A stretch of DNA of 64,000 nt from the NCBI GenBank assembly GCA_019137255.1, contig WPDH01000114.1, forward strand, positions 248,001 to 312,000. The letters are read 5' to 3'. Numbering within the stretch: position 1 is the first letter of the stretch; every line of letters starts with the position of its first letter. The notes beneath the pieces are model-generated. The model did not search any database. It was not told where the DNA came from and worked only from the letters and a program-made list of their open reading frames with translations. This DNA comes from Corinectria fuckeliana. Lineage: Eukaryota > Ascomycota > Sordariomycetes > Hypocreales > Nectriaceae. The translations under genes and the position numbers were made by a program. Positions 33,601-43,959 of the stretch are shown here, piece by piece.

Positions 33601-34321
33601 GGAACTCAACGCAACACTCGATACATCCACATTCATTGTGGCAACCACGCTGGTTTAGCAATAGGGCACAATTCCCGCATGGTGGGTAGTGTACGAGCAG
33701 AGAAGTCCTCGATAAGCGCGAGGTTCTCCCGGAACTTGCCACCATCCTTAACAAGGCAAATGGGTTCCATATTTGTAACAAGTGGTCGGCTAGAGCTCAG
33801 ATCCAAGGCTCGACCGACTGGCTTAAGGGCGCCCACCGGATTAAATATGGGAGCTGAAATGCTGTCTCTCAGGCGATACTGTTCAGTTTCGAGGCCGCCT
33901 TTGGTGGTGATGCCGCAATGGTCGGCAACTTGCCGGTTGAGATCGGATGACAAATGTTTCTTCGTACATCTAAGTCTCTTCTACCAGCCCATGTCCTTTG
34001 TTCCGTGCGCCCTTGGCGTGAAGACGGCCTGGCCCTTGTCTTGGTGGAAGTCGGGGAATGGCCATTGAAGACGCCCAATTGGAGATTGGCTCTCGACATG
34101 TTGCACCGGAATGTCCTTCAAGGAGCGCCTGCGTCATCGTGACTGTGCATTTTGGCTATTATTCAAATTGATACGCTCCAAATTTTGGCTCAAACCAAGG
34201 AAGCTGCAAGATAGTTGACAAAGACCAGGGAGGGATATATTCCCAAGTTCCAACCTTTCACGAGACTACAATACAGGAACACAATCGACTCAATAGCCTG
34301 TTCGTATCATTCTCCCTGTTT
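30648..34321. other. 3.7 kb without supported gene
   Basis: Many small ORFs on both strands but no domain or coherent splice model. Two stretches are weakly coding-like: 32660-33001 plus (145-codon ORF from 32564, basic and Arg/Gly-rich) and 34010-33633 minus (LALIEDFSARTLPTMRELC region, interrupted by TAG). A degenerate GYRTTAGRG string occurs at 31345-31405. Confidence 0.35.
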
Positions 34322-37300
34322 CTATAAGTCCTTCAGTTCCCAAATACTGTCATCTGCACTCTCCTCGTCTTGGCTCTCGTCCTCACTGTCACTCTCTTCC
34401 TCACCTCCACTCTCGTCCTCACCCTCAGTTGACCAGAAATAAATGTCCTCGTCACTCAGTATTCGATCGTCTTCTTCATGCCAGTCTTGGTGACTGCGTA
34501 GCAGCCCTGCTGCGACATAATGGCATTGCTCAGTTGCTCGCTTTACTGCTCTGACGTACTGACGACGCCCAACTCCAGTTGCAAAATCTCCATTACAGAG
34601 TAAAAGCTGAAGCATGTCAAGCCTCCCGTGTTCTGCGGCTCCTTCTATCGCAGTCCTACCATCAAAGGACGACGGCAGGGCAGTGATATGGGCACCAAGA
34701 TCGAGCAGGTGCTTTGCAAGCCCTAAATGGCCATTGATGGCAGCCAACTGCAGCGCTGTTCCGCCGCACGCGCGCGCTGGCGGGCCATTGACTTCCGCTC
34801 CAGCTTTGATTAGGCAATCCACGAGATCCATGTCGCCCAACTCAACTGCCTGTTGCAGAGGTGAGCGGCCAACCTCGATTTCCTGGTCGTGCTCGTTAAC
34901 ATCTGCGCCAGCCTCTAAGAGCAGGAGAACCAGTTTCGTGTCATGACGTTTGATAGGGTCGATCAATGGACTGTGCGCGATATGCGACAGGCTCTGATAA
35001 ATGCTGGAAAGTAGTTGGTTATCGTTGAGTAACTCCTGTGCCATTGAGGAATTGCCTTTGTCAGCGACAAGCATCCAAGTTAGCTTGTCAGCTTGGTAGC
35101 CACTTTGCAGAAGTTTGAGCCATGCCCCAGAAACCGCGCTCGTATCGACAGCCAGAGCTAGAGGGCTTCCCTTGAAACAGTTGGCGTCACGCCAAAAGCA
35201 TTCGAAGTTGTATGCAATGTTCCAGCCTTTTCTAGCAGCGTTGAGCAGTAAAACGGCGTCCTTCAAGTGCGGCAAGTATGTAAGAAGCTTTCTCAAAAGG
35301 CTCAAATCTTTCAATCTTGATGACAAGCCTAGAGCTGTTCCTTCTAGACTATTTGGATTTGCACGAGAAGGGCGATTGTCAAGGAGACGCTCAGCAATTG
35401 AAACCATTCCAGTCCAAATTGCAGCACAGAGGGATCCTGCGTCATAGACATTGGGTTGCATTTCAAGAACCATGTCGACGAGTAGGGAGTTTCGAGACAG
35501 AATCGCCGCTTCTAGAGTAGTCATGCCATTGTCGTCGTCGTCCATCGGACTTCCACCATGGCGTAATAAGAGGTTAACAATATCGCAATTGCCCAAGCGA
35601 ATTGCCGCAAACACTTCCCCACCACGAAGTGTTGCCCCCTTTTCAAGAAGCAGGGATACAACCTCAAAAGCACGGAAGGAAGAAACATCCAGATCTAATG
35701 CGATTCGGAGTGCAGTTTTCCCGTTACTCTCTTCTTCTGGACTGGCACCTGCAGCCAGAGCAGCTGCGAGCAGATCAATGTGCTGATATTTCGCGGCCAG
35801 GACGACTTCGCGCCCTGTCAACCTAGCACCAGCTTTGACCAAACTGACTACGCAAGCAAGTGAATCGAATTTTTCTGTGCACCGCATATCGTTCAGACAC
35901 CTTTCAAGGGGTGAAAAGATGGTGTTACGGTATTCGAACGAACTTTGAAGCGCCATGGAGGCATTGACATCTGCTCCATTGTCAATGAACAATTGTACAA
36001 CGTCCTTATGCCGGCCTTGACACGCATGGTGCATAGAGGAAATGTATTCTGTGGCTGAGGTGTGCAACCCATACAGCTTGATAAGTAGCTGGCAGGTACT
36101 GAGATGGCCCATACTAGCCGCGGCATCTAGTGGTGTGACACCGTATTGGTTCGTAAAGACGACAGTCAACGAACTGGTAGCGGAGATGTCATAGAGAAAG
36201 CGAATGATATCATTTTTTGCTACTAGGGCCGCTGATATCAGTACGTCGGCGGTAACAAAGTCAGCCGCTGACTTCGACGGAGTTTCAGAGGCGAGGAGAT
36301 CCAGAATGAATTTTGTTTCGAGTTTCCCGACGGCGGAAGCCACACTCAAAGCAGATTGTTTGTACGGGATGATGTCTTCAGACTCGAATTTGTGATGAAG
36401 GTTGGCTCCCTGCTGCAAAATCGTCATAGCGAGGTTCGTATCTCGTGCCTCGATAGCGAGGCGAAGGGCAGAGTCCCAATCCGTTATAGCACCGTGCCCT
36501 AAAAGAAGCTCAACTATGCGTGAGGTCACGACATTGCCAAAGCTGTGCATTTGCAGCCCAAGCTCTAGTGGCGACTCTGGGGGGGGCAGGTATACCAAGA
36601 TTGGCATCGGCGCCCACGTCTAGAAGGTGTTCCATAAGTCTTAAATTCTTGGTTTCTATCGCAGCCAGTAAGGGTGTTTTGAACCACCAATCGGATGCTG
36701 ATACCAAGACGTTTGGGCTTTGACCTGAAGATATAAGCCATCTGAGTACTGCCTCGGGCTTCTCTCCAAGGACACGTGTCCTGAAATCGTTCAGAAGATG
36801 ATAAGTCGCGCCAGAGAAGAGACTTTCCACGAATGCGCGAATTGTCATGTCCCCAATTGCCCCGAGGTCGATTTGGAGATTCAAAATTCCGCATTCTTCA
36901 AGTAAATCAAAGGTTGCGCTGAATTCAACCCAACCGAATAAATCGATAAGATTGTTGGAGATTTTGTAAATGGCGATTGCCACGCACTCGGGAAGAAATT
37001 CTTGGCCTCGTCCACTAAGCAAAGCCTGGGCGCGGCACAAGTGTTCATCTGGGTAGGACTCGGGCATTGACTTTCCAATGGCAGTGGCCAACTTTGAGAC
37101 TGAACACTGAGGTACCGCTGAATTAAGTTGCAAGTCTGGAGCCACAATTATAGGTATAAGACATCGAGAGCGTTCTGGGTGGAGGGACTGGATGCTTCGA
37201 TCTTCGAGACTGTCTTCCAGGCGGAAGCTAGAGAGCACTGTGATCAAGAACATCAGCTTTGAAGTGGGTTGTTCTCGACTGTGGTAACTAACATGAGAAG

Positions 37301-37906
37301 ATATTACTGGCTTGGAACCAGATCCATGGCAAGGTTTCTGGCCATGTATACTCCATTGGAAGTGGTTGTGGGGTACAGACGGCAACATGCATGCCACTTA
37401 GAACCGAAGGTGATGGACTTGATGCTACATCAAACAGACTTCTCAGCAAGACACAACAGCGAGGATAATTAAGGATAAAGCTTACGTGGATTTGCGAGTT
37501 GGCCGAATGTTGTCATGTCGCGATGACGGTTCGTTTCTTTCTCAATTGTCGATAGCTTGACGCGCTTGCCACAGTGGATGACCTGGCTCTCTTTGCCCTC
37601 TCGCTTGCGTTTGGAGATTTTGTGGTCGATGGAAATCCAGGTTGTCTTGTCGATGTTCTTCCGAAATTCCCACTTCTTCAGCTGGTACTCCAACTGAGCC
37701 TTTCTGAAAGATGAAAGCAGCTGATTAGTTTGATTGCACCACGAATATGCCAACATTAGGGATACGAACGTCACAAAAAGACTCAAACTCCCGAGCTCAG
37801 CTACGAGCTGCATGAGGGGCATTTCGTCAAAGATGTACAGACGCTTGATGGTAGCCTTGTGTCGAAGCCATTCTGCTTTGGTGGGCTTGCGTCGGGCGGG
37901 TTCCAT
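34322..37906 (-). CDS. Clr5-domain ankyrin-repeat protein, with an apparent 1-base frameshift
   Basis: Minus strand. The start at 37906 opens a Clr5 domain (W..HK..I..LYI.DEMPL..LV, then KAQLEYQLKKWEFRKN), a DNA/chromatin-associated module found at the N-terminus of many mould ankyrin proteins. Exon 1 is 37906-37770 and the intron is 37769-37704 (GTTCGT...TCAG). Exon 2 runs to 37486; a second intron begins with GTAAGC and probably ends near 37400. A long ankyrin region follows, with repeats such as GVTPLDAAASMGHLSTCQLL and GGTALQLAAINGHLGLAKHL, and a very acidic C-terminal tail (EDESGGEEESDSEDE). The protein is about 1,170 aa. The frame changes at an eight-C run at 36581-36588: seven Cs would join the two halves (ADANLGIPAPP, then ESPLELG). 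This may be a sequencing error or a real mutation. The gene is divergent from the erg1-like gene. Confidence 0.8.
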
Positions 37907-38084
37907 TGTGGGAAGAGTAGCGAAAGCAGAAAAGAAGTGAGCATAAAGCTAGGCAGTTCGGATTGGCTTTGCTTGACTGTGGACGGAGATGAAATGGAAG
38001 ATAGAAAAGCCTGAGAATGTGGGAGGACGCGGCTTCATATATGCTGGCGGACGACTTGTCGAGCGCACCTGCGATTGGCGGATA

Positions 38085-38505
38085 CCAGATTCTGAATGCA
38101 GGCGGCTTACGTGCATCTAGTTTCTCTTTCAACCATTATAAGTGGTTGCGCCCAGAATCTGAAAGTGTCCTGGTTGACGTGGACACTACGTGGCTGATGA
38201 GCGAACCAGGGTGCCAAGTGCCCATTCCGTCTCGCCAGAATCTGAATCAAACCCGGCTGCATGCAACCCAGTGCACTACCTTTGGCCCATATGCACTGTG
38301 AGTGGTCGTAGCCAGAATCCGAAAGCCATTTCGTGGGTGCCATGCTGCTGACGGGTACACGAGGACTCTATGCCGGCTTGCTAGAATCTGAAATCAAGCG
38401 GGCTGCATGCTGGCCCGCCGTCTCTCGGTTTGGTCCCTTGTGATTGGCTGTGCCAGAATCTGACTTCCCTCCGTTTATTCTTTATTGAAGAACACCAGAA
38501 TCTGA
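38085..38505. promoter_or_regulatory. array of seven CAGAWTCTG near-palindromes upstream of the Clr5-ankyrin gene
   Basis: The sequence CCAGAATCTGA or a one-base variant occurs at 38085, 38152, 38235, 38312, 38381, 38453 and 38495, with intervals of 67, 83, 77, 69, 72 and 42 bp. The core CAGA-W-TCTG is a 9-bp dyad. Five cores are perfect (the first has T at the centre); the fourth (CAGAATCCG) and fifth (TAGAATCTG) differ by a single transition. The flanks differ except for GGCTGCATGC after the third and fifth. The array lies in the gap between the divergent Clr5-ankyrin (start 37906) and erg1-like genes. It looks like a bank of binding sites for a dimeric factor. Confidence 0.75.
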
Positions 38506-38700
38506 AAGCGCGTCAGGGTGAGCTGCGGTCGTGGGGAATGTCGGGCTGAGATGGCTAGACTATAAGATCTCTTCTGGCCACCATGATTCCCATATCTTGC
38601 ATCAACCCATTTCGAAAACCGTCACTTGCCTACCCTCCCCTCTATGGTGCACAGCCAGAACCATCTTCTCTCGCAAAGATACAGACGTTAGACTCCCGCC

Positions 38701-38823
38701 ATGCCAACATCAATCGAGCCCATAGTAGCGATTATCGCCCTAGTGGTGGCTGTCCCGCCAACGGCATTCATCGTGTGGAAGTGGCGGTGCGGCCGTGAGA
38801 GGCTAATCAGTGCGTATCTTTGA
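38701..38823 (+). CDS. possible 40-aa membrane peptide or first exon of the following gene
   Basis: ORF of 40 codons (MPTSIEPIVAIIALVVAVPP, then TAFIVWKWRCGRERL), a single hydrophobic helix with a basic cytoplasmic end. Alternatively the donor at 38817 (GTGCGT) with an acceptor after GCTAAC...GAAG (38868) would keep frame through about 39041 into the squalene epoxidase frame. That would make it the first exon of the same transcript. It resembles short helix-bearing fungal peptides, but its independent existence is not proven. Confidence 0.35.
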   Translation: MPTSIEPIVAIIALVVAVPPTAFIVWKWRCGRERLISAYL

Positions 38824-39041
38824 GTCCAAGAATCGTGTAGAGAGGTTGGGCTAACATGTATACCGAAGCGCAAGAGCTAGCCCACCGACCCAGAGACTTC
38901 ACGGGTTGGAGTCGTTCGTTTCGGACTACATCGACCATGCAGAGAGTACGGAGCACCGGAGTCGACATCGACGTTGAAGAAGGTCATTTGTACCAACAGA
39001 TGTGTTATCAACGGCTTGCTGTGTTTCACCCACCTCAGTTA

Positions 39042-40550
39042 ATGGCTTCAAAGTATGATGCCGTCATCGTCGGCGCTGGAATTGCTGGTTGTGCGCTCGC
39101 AAAAGTCTTGGCCACTAGGGGACGACAAGTTTTGGTCGTCGAGAGAAGCTTGAAGGAGCCAGACCGCATTGTCGGCGAACTCCTTCAACCTGGAGGAGTC
39201 GCAGCACTTGCAAAACTCGGATTGGGCGACTGCCTGGAAAACATTGACGCCGTTCCAGTTACAGGATATCACCTATTTTGGAAAGGCGAAGACGAAGCAT
39301 CATCGTCTTAGTTCTGCCCTCCGTCGCCACAGGAGGCGAAGCCCGTTGGGAAGAGTTTCCACCACGGCCGATTTGTGAGCAAATTACGACAACGAATATC
39401 CGAGGAAGAGAGGATTACTATAGTCGAAGGGACCGTAGTTGAGATTGCTAGAGATGAGGACTCCGGTGCCGCGACTGGGGTGATGGTCACAAGTGGTGAT
39501 GACAACTTCACCAAGGTCAGTGTCTGTGCTTGGACTAAACATTCGCAAATTGATATCTGACAATGCATGATTAGTATTATGGTGACCTCACAGTACTTGC
39601 AGATGGGGCTACGTCGAACTTCCGCTCCCAATTCCTACCCTATGCACCAAAAGCTCAGTCGAAATTCTGGGGATTGGAGCTCACCGACGCAGACCTACCG
39701 TTTCACGGCTACGCGTACGGGATAATCGGATCGGGCCCTCCAATGCTGACATACCAGATCGGCCAGCATGAGACGAGAATTCCCATTGATGTCCTCGACG
39801 ACACCTATCAGTCACTAGGGAGCAGCCCACGAGCGATGCGGACTTACATGACGAAACATGTACTTCCAGTACTCCCCGAGAGAGTTCAACCCAGTTTCGC
39901 AGATGCACTCCAAGAAGGTCGCCTCCAAAGCGTGCCCAACAGATGGAGTCCATCCTCACGAAACTTGACTCCGGGACTCCTTGTATTAGGAGACGCTCTG
40001 AATATGCGTCACCCCTTGACTGTTGGGGGGGGGGGGATGACTGTGGCATTGAAGGATGCGATATTGCTTTCGGATCTCCTCAACTCGAAGGACGTGCGCT
40101 CGCTGGCAGATTCCGAACTGGTCATGGGAAAGATGATATCCTTTCATTGGAGACGAAAGCGATACGCCGCATCTCTGAATATTCTCGCACAAGCCCTGTA
40201 CTTGTTATTCGTCGCTAAAGGTGAGTTTTCTCTACCCGCAAAAACGCCAGGGCATTCTGCTAATCTGAACTAAAGACAAGCAGCTACTAATTATGCAGAA
40301 GGGCTTCATTCGCTACATACAAGCGGGAGAGAGAAACTTTGCAGAGCCAGTTGGCATCATGGGCGGTGTGATCGAGAACCCTTTCCGGCTCTTCTACCAC
40401 TTTGTGCACATTGCCCTGTATAGCATTGGCCTCCACTTATCCGAGGCCGGTCCCTTGCATTTTCCGGTAGCACTCCTTCAGTCATATATGGTTTTCTTGA
40501 GTGCTGTGAGAATCATTCTTCCGTCTGTACTTGATGAGTTCAAACTTTAG
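39042..40550 (+). pseudogene. squalene monooxygenase (ERG1) paralogue with an in-frame stop
   Basis: FAD enzyme oxidising squalene to 2,3-oxidosqualene, the first oxygen-dependent step of sterol synthesis and target of allylamines. ATG 39042 gives the GxGxxG motif (VIVGAGIAGCALAKVLATRG) and DRIVGELLQPGGVAALAKLG. Exons run 39042-39515, 39575-40220 and 40276-40550, with introns 39516-39574 and 40221-40275 in the family positions. Later motifs: KFWGLELTDADLPFHGYAYG, LVLGDALNMRHPLT and HWRRKRYAASLNILAQALY, ending in a hydrophobic C-terminal ER anchor. The protein would be about 464 aa. An in-frame TAG at 39309-39311 interrupts residue 90 in a region otherwise open and conserved on both sides. The FAD motif normally HPLTGGGMTV reads HPLTVGGGGMTV from a 12-G run at 40025-40036. 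Moulds often have two ERG1 copies, so this is probably the dispensable one, decaying. Confidence 0.8.
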
Positions 40551-41179
40551 GTGATACTCTGTTTAAATTCAATGACTTCTTCCACACTTGTAGATGCTGC
40601 ATTAATCATCAGTAGTGCTATTGGGGCTGTACCACATATCTGTTTAAGCTATAAATACACACTTCTTGCTATATCACTCGCTTTAACATCCCAATGCCCT
40701 AATGCTCTGTCACCCAAACTCCCTTACTCTCAAATGCCCTGATAACCATTTTTTTCTGATGCCCTAACAGCTCTGCCATTATTAATAGCGAGACTATCAA
40801 AGGAAAGAAGATCAAAGTGAACGTCGACATAGGCACGTAGTACAGAGTCCGACTAGAAATATCATATAGTCCGAATAGCACGACTCTTCATTATTCTCAG
40901 GCTAAGATTCCAGCAACCATGTCCTAGTTACTGTAAAGTCTAAATGAACAAATCACTACAATGCTCTCCATTGTCCAGCCCATCCATAGTACCGAAAATG
41001 CGACATAGTCCACTCCCCATAGAGGTACAAGCCGTCTACAGGCTTCTCATTCGATCACTTGCATGATCTGAAGACATCCCTAGACTTTGGTGTGTCGACT
41101 CCTGAAGAGGTAAATGATCCCGTCCTTATTATCCACCACTAGGCCAGGCATTTTTCTCATCTGAGCTCGAGTCGTGAAG
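40551..41179. other. intergenic, with a short degenerate repeat string
   Basis: No supported gene. The plus strand at 40680-40760 carries, in reverse complement, the GCATTAGGG-like string also seen near 5100 and 31380. Confidence 0.4.
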
Positions 41180-42248
41180 CTACCTACAAGTTAGAATCCC
41201 GACGAAATCCTGCAGCTCCCATTCGTAATCATCGTCTGAATATTCTGAGATATCTGAGTTTGGCCGTCGATCACAAAACATATTATCAGAATTATTAAGC
41301 TCATAGAAGAAACTGCCCACATTCTTCACCATATTACAGGTTTCGGGACCTTCAAATTCGATGATATCCTCAGAGTCTGTCTCGATGTATTCCGTATCGC
41401 AGTCGTAGAATATTTTGGTGTGACTATTCGCCGATTCTTGGGGCTATAGCTTCTGTCAATGAGCCATATGAAGAAATTAACCCTGAAGTGAACCTCGTAA
41501 GTAATGTCGAGAATTGCACGAGCAAGAAAACCCCGGGGGGTGGACTCATCAAGCAAATCGACGAACTATTCGGGCAAATCAAGGTTCCAGCTATCATCAA
41601 ACACTCAAGTGCGAGATGTCTGATGGGTCCATGGCACAGAATATCGGAGGTAAAACAGAGGTCTTCGAAGATGCTACCCCAGGCGATGGTCGATGTCCAG
41701 TCCTGGGGGATGAAGCAGAACAGATCTCTGTAGGTATTAACCACAAGCTCCCATTCGTGTCCCTTTTGTGCTACTGTTGTTATCGCCGGGAGGTCCCAAT
41801 GTTTTTTCTGTATGTTGCCTTCAACATCATACAACTCCTTAAGAGGAAAAGACCAGTCTTCATGGAAGGAGCGCAAGAGCTTTTTTCTGCTTGGGCCCCA
41901 TTCCTGAACTTTGAAGTGGCCTGCCATCACCTGCCTTGATTCGTAGCAAGCTGTCCAGAGACCGGCGTCCCAAAGGTAGGCCGACCGATTAACCATGGCG
42001 CCTGGGAAGGTTGCTTGTATATCACCAAGTCTTGGAACGGCAGCCCGATGATGGCGCTCCGTATTGCAACGCTGGTTTTCTAGAAAGGCAAGGCTTTCCA
42101 TAGTGCTGTCGACGATCTCGTCACTGCCCATGATGAAGAAGCGTTGTAGGCCTCCGCTATAGCCGGACGGACCAGTCGCGAAGTTCCATATGAGGTGCCG
42201 GAGTTCGTACGGCAGATTCGAGAAATGGTGAAAGGTTGATAAGGCCAT
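41180..42248 (-). pseudogene. 2EXR-domain (F-box-like) protein, disabled
   Basis: ATG 42248 gives MALSTFHHFSNLPYELRHLI followed by WNFA, the 2EXR pattern (F..F..LP.ELR..IW), found in large expanded families in moulds and thought to act in protein-protein recognition. The frame runs to about 41610 (ESRQVMAGHF, FEDLCFTSDILCHGPIRHLA), then the match moves to another frame (DDSWNLDLPE, stop, FVDLLDEST...FFIWLIDRSYSP). After about 41430 it moves to a third frame (TKIFYDCDTEYIETDSED... to stop 41180). An in-frame TAG at 41568-41566 is one transition from CAG. So two shifts and one stop break the gene. It directly borders the RIP-affected transposon block. Confidence 0.65.
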
Positions 42249-42403
42249 CTTGTAATGGTGATGCTGGCAGGTCGTGAGGTGTAGTATTGAGAAGTCGCTC
42301 ACCAGACTTGTCAAGCAAAATAGGATAGCCGGGGTGATGTAGCAGAGGGAATGGGGGGAGATGCAGAAAGTGCAAACGAATTGTTTTAATAGGACAGAAA
42401 GGG

Positions 42404-42566
42404 TATTGATGTGACTGCGTGTATTGTGTAACTGTACTAAGCTAGGAAAAGGGGCGGAACGGTGAGTCCCTAAGGGGATCGCTGTTGTCGCTAGATGCCT
42501 AGCATCTAAGGCAGAAATGTGGATGGTGCCTGATAGCAGGCCTGACTAGTGGTCCTACTACTAATA
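42404..42566 (-). repeat. 3' LTR of the Copia element (lightly mutated copy)
   Basis: Matches 56802-56964 over all 163 positions. By eye, about 35 positions differ, and at every one this copy has C or G where the other has T or A. This copy is GC-richer and closest to the original sequence. Confidence 0.85.
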
Positions 42567-43389
42567 CACCCTCTCAGACTAGCTGCTAGGGGCAGTTAGT
42601 CTGACTAACTAATAAGACTATTTGTAACTATCTGATAGTGCTAGCTAGCTAATTTCCTAGTGTTTCTAGCTCCTAAAAATAAGAGAATTCTTACTAGGGC
42701 TAAAATTAAACCCTAGCCTTAATCTAAAAGTATAATAGCTCTAGCTAGTACCTTAAGATAATAGTTAGAGCTACTATATAGGATTCTAGCTTTAAAAAGA
42801 AGGTAATAAAAGAAAGAGGTTATTATTATATTTAGTAAAAGTATAAAAATTAACCCTTTTAGGCTTTTAAGTTAGTGTTTTATATTAGCTACTAAGAGGG
42901 TCTTAAAATTATATAATATATAATAGCTCTAACTATTATACTAAACTAACCCTTTTATTATTATAATAATAATATTACTAATCCTAATATATAAGGCTAA
43001 CCTGTTATATTAATATCTTAATACCTAATAGGGCTATAAGATTATAGCTCTTATACTTTATTATACTAGTTAAGTAGCCTAATTAGTATAGCTAATTATT
43101 TAATATTAAATTAAAAGACTAGAAGATATTAACTATATAGGAAAATTATATTTTAATACTATTTTTTAAGCTTTTTAGAGATCCTTTTAGCTAAGTAATA
43201 TAATAATTATTAGAGTTTACTAGTTTTAACTAGTATTATAAAATCCTAGGAAAATCCTAGTATATATTAGCATATAGTACTATTAGCACTATACTAACAC
43301 TATATAGAGACTTTCTCGCATTTCTATTAGCTATTATTAAATCACTACTATCTGCTGGTTTTCTAACTTATACTATAGTTTAGACAAAC

Positions 43390-43610
43390 TCTAAAAGATT
43401 CGCCACTGGAACTGTAATTGCGGCGTAACATTATATCCGACCGATCCGAGATTTCAGTATGATATTTGTCATCACTTTGGCTACAGATCGAGCTATTATA
43501 CAACCTATTTGGACTGCTAGGAGACTAGGAATTTATCTATAAAGAGAGAGTGATTTCCGCTTGTGTCTAAATGTAGAGCAGACACTTAAGCACTCAGATT
43601 TTAACTAATC
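43390..43610. other. GC-balanced island inside the AT-rich transposon block
   Basis: About 220 bp with normal base composition and several CpG (GGCGTAAC, ATCCGACCGATCCGAGA), bracketed on both sides by sequence that is almost free of CpG and full of TpA. It has no recognised gene. It lies within the 3' part of the Copia element, about 140 bp left of the nested Gypsy element. Confidence 0.55.
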
Positions 43611-43754
43611 ATCTTATAAAATATATTAATTTAACCCACTTTTTCTCCTCTACCTAATAAGCTATCTATTAGTTATTAGGACCTACTTTAAAACCTCTTA
43701 ATCACTTAAAACCTCTAAAAGCTTTACAGCTATTTATTTTAAGAAATTTAACTT

Positions 43755-43959
43755 TATAATAGTTAGTGCTAACTCTATTAACACCTAATATAAGCCTTTA
43801 GGGCTTAACCTTAGGGCTTGCCTAAATAGTAAGCTAGTAGCCCCTTTAAGAATACTAGATAAGCACTTACTAAATGCTTATTAAGTAGAAGCTTTATAAT
43901 ATACTAATACCTACTTTTATAATCTTTATATTTACATCTTAGTAAGACTAACTCTTATA
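43755..43959 (+). repeat. 5' LTR of the nested Gypsy element
   Basis: 205 bp, same length as the right LTR. It contains TTAGTGCTAACTC near its start and ends GACTAACTCTTATA. Confidence 0.88.

Noticed and set aside
33421..34068. 215-codon plus-strand ORF
   Set aside because: No recognisable domain; the opposite strand has equally long ORFs with slightly better coding look. Neither is supported as a gene.
38085..38505. Spaced repeat array as CRISPR
   Set aside because: The repeat is only 9-11 bp, spacers vary from about 30 to 70 bp, and the context is a fungal promoter without cas genes.
39282..39311. The TAG at 39309 as a 3' splice site
   Set aside because: The only upstream donors would remove sequence conserved in squalene epoxidases, so the stop is better read as a true interruption.
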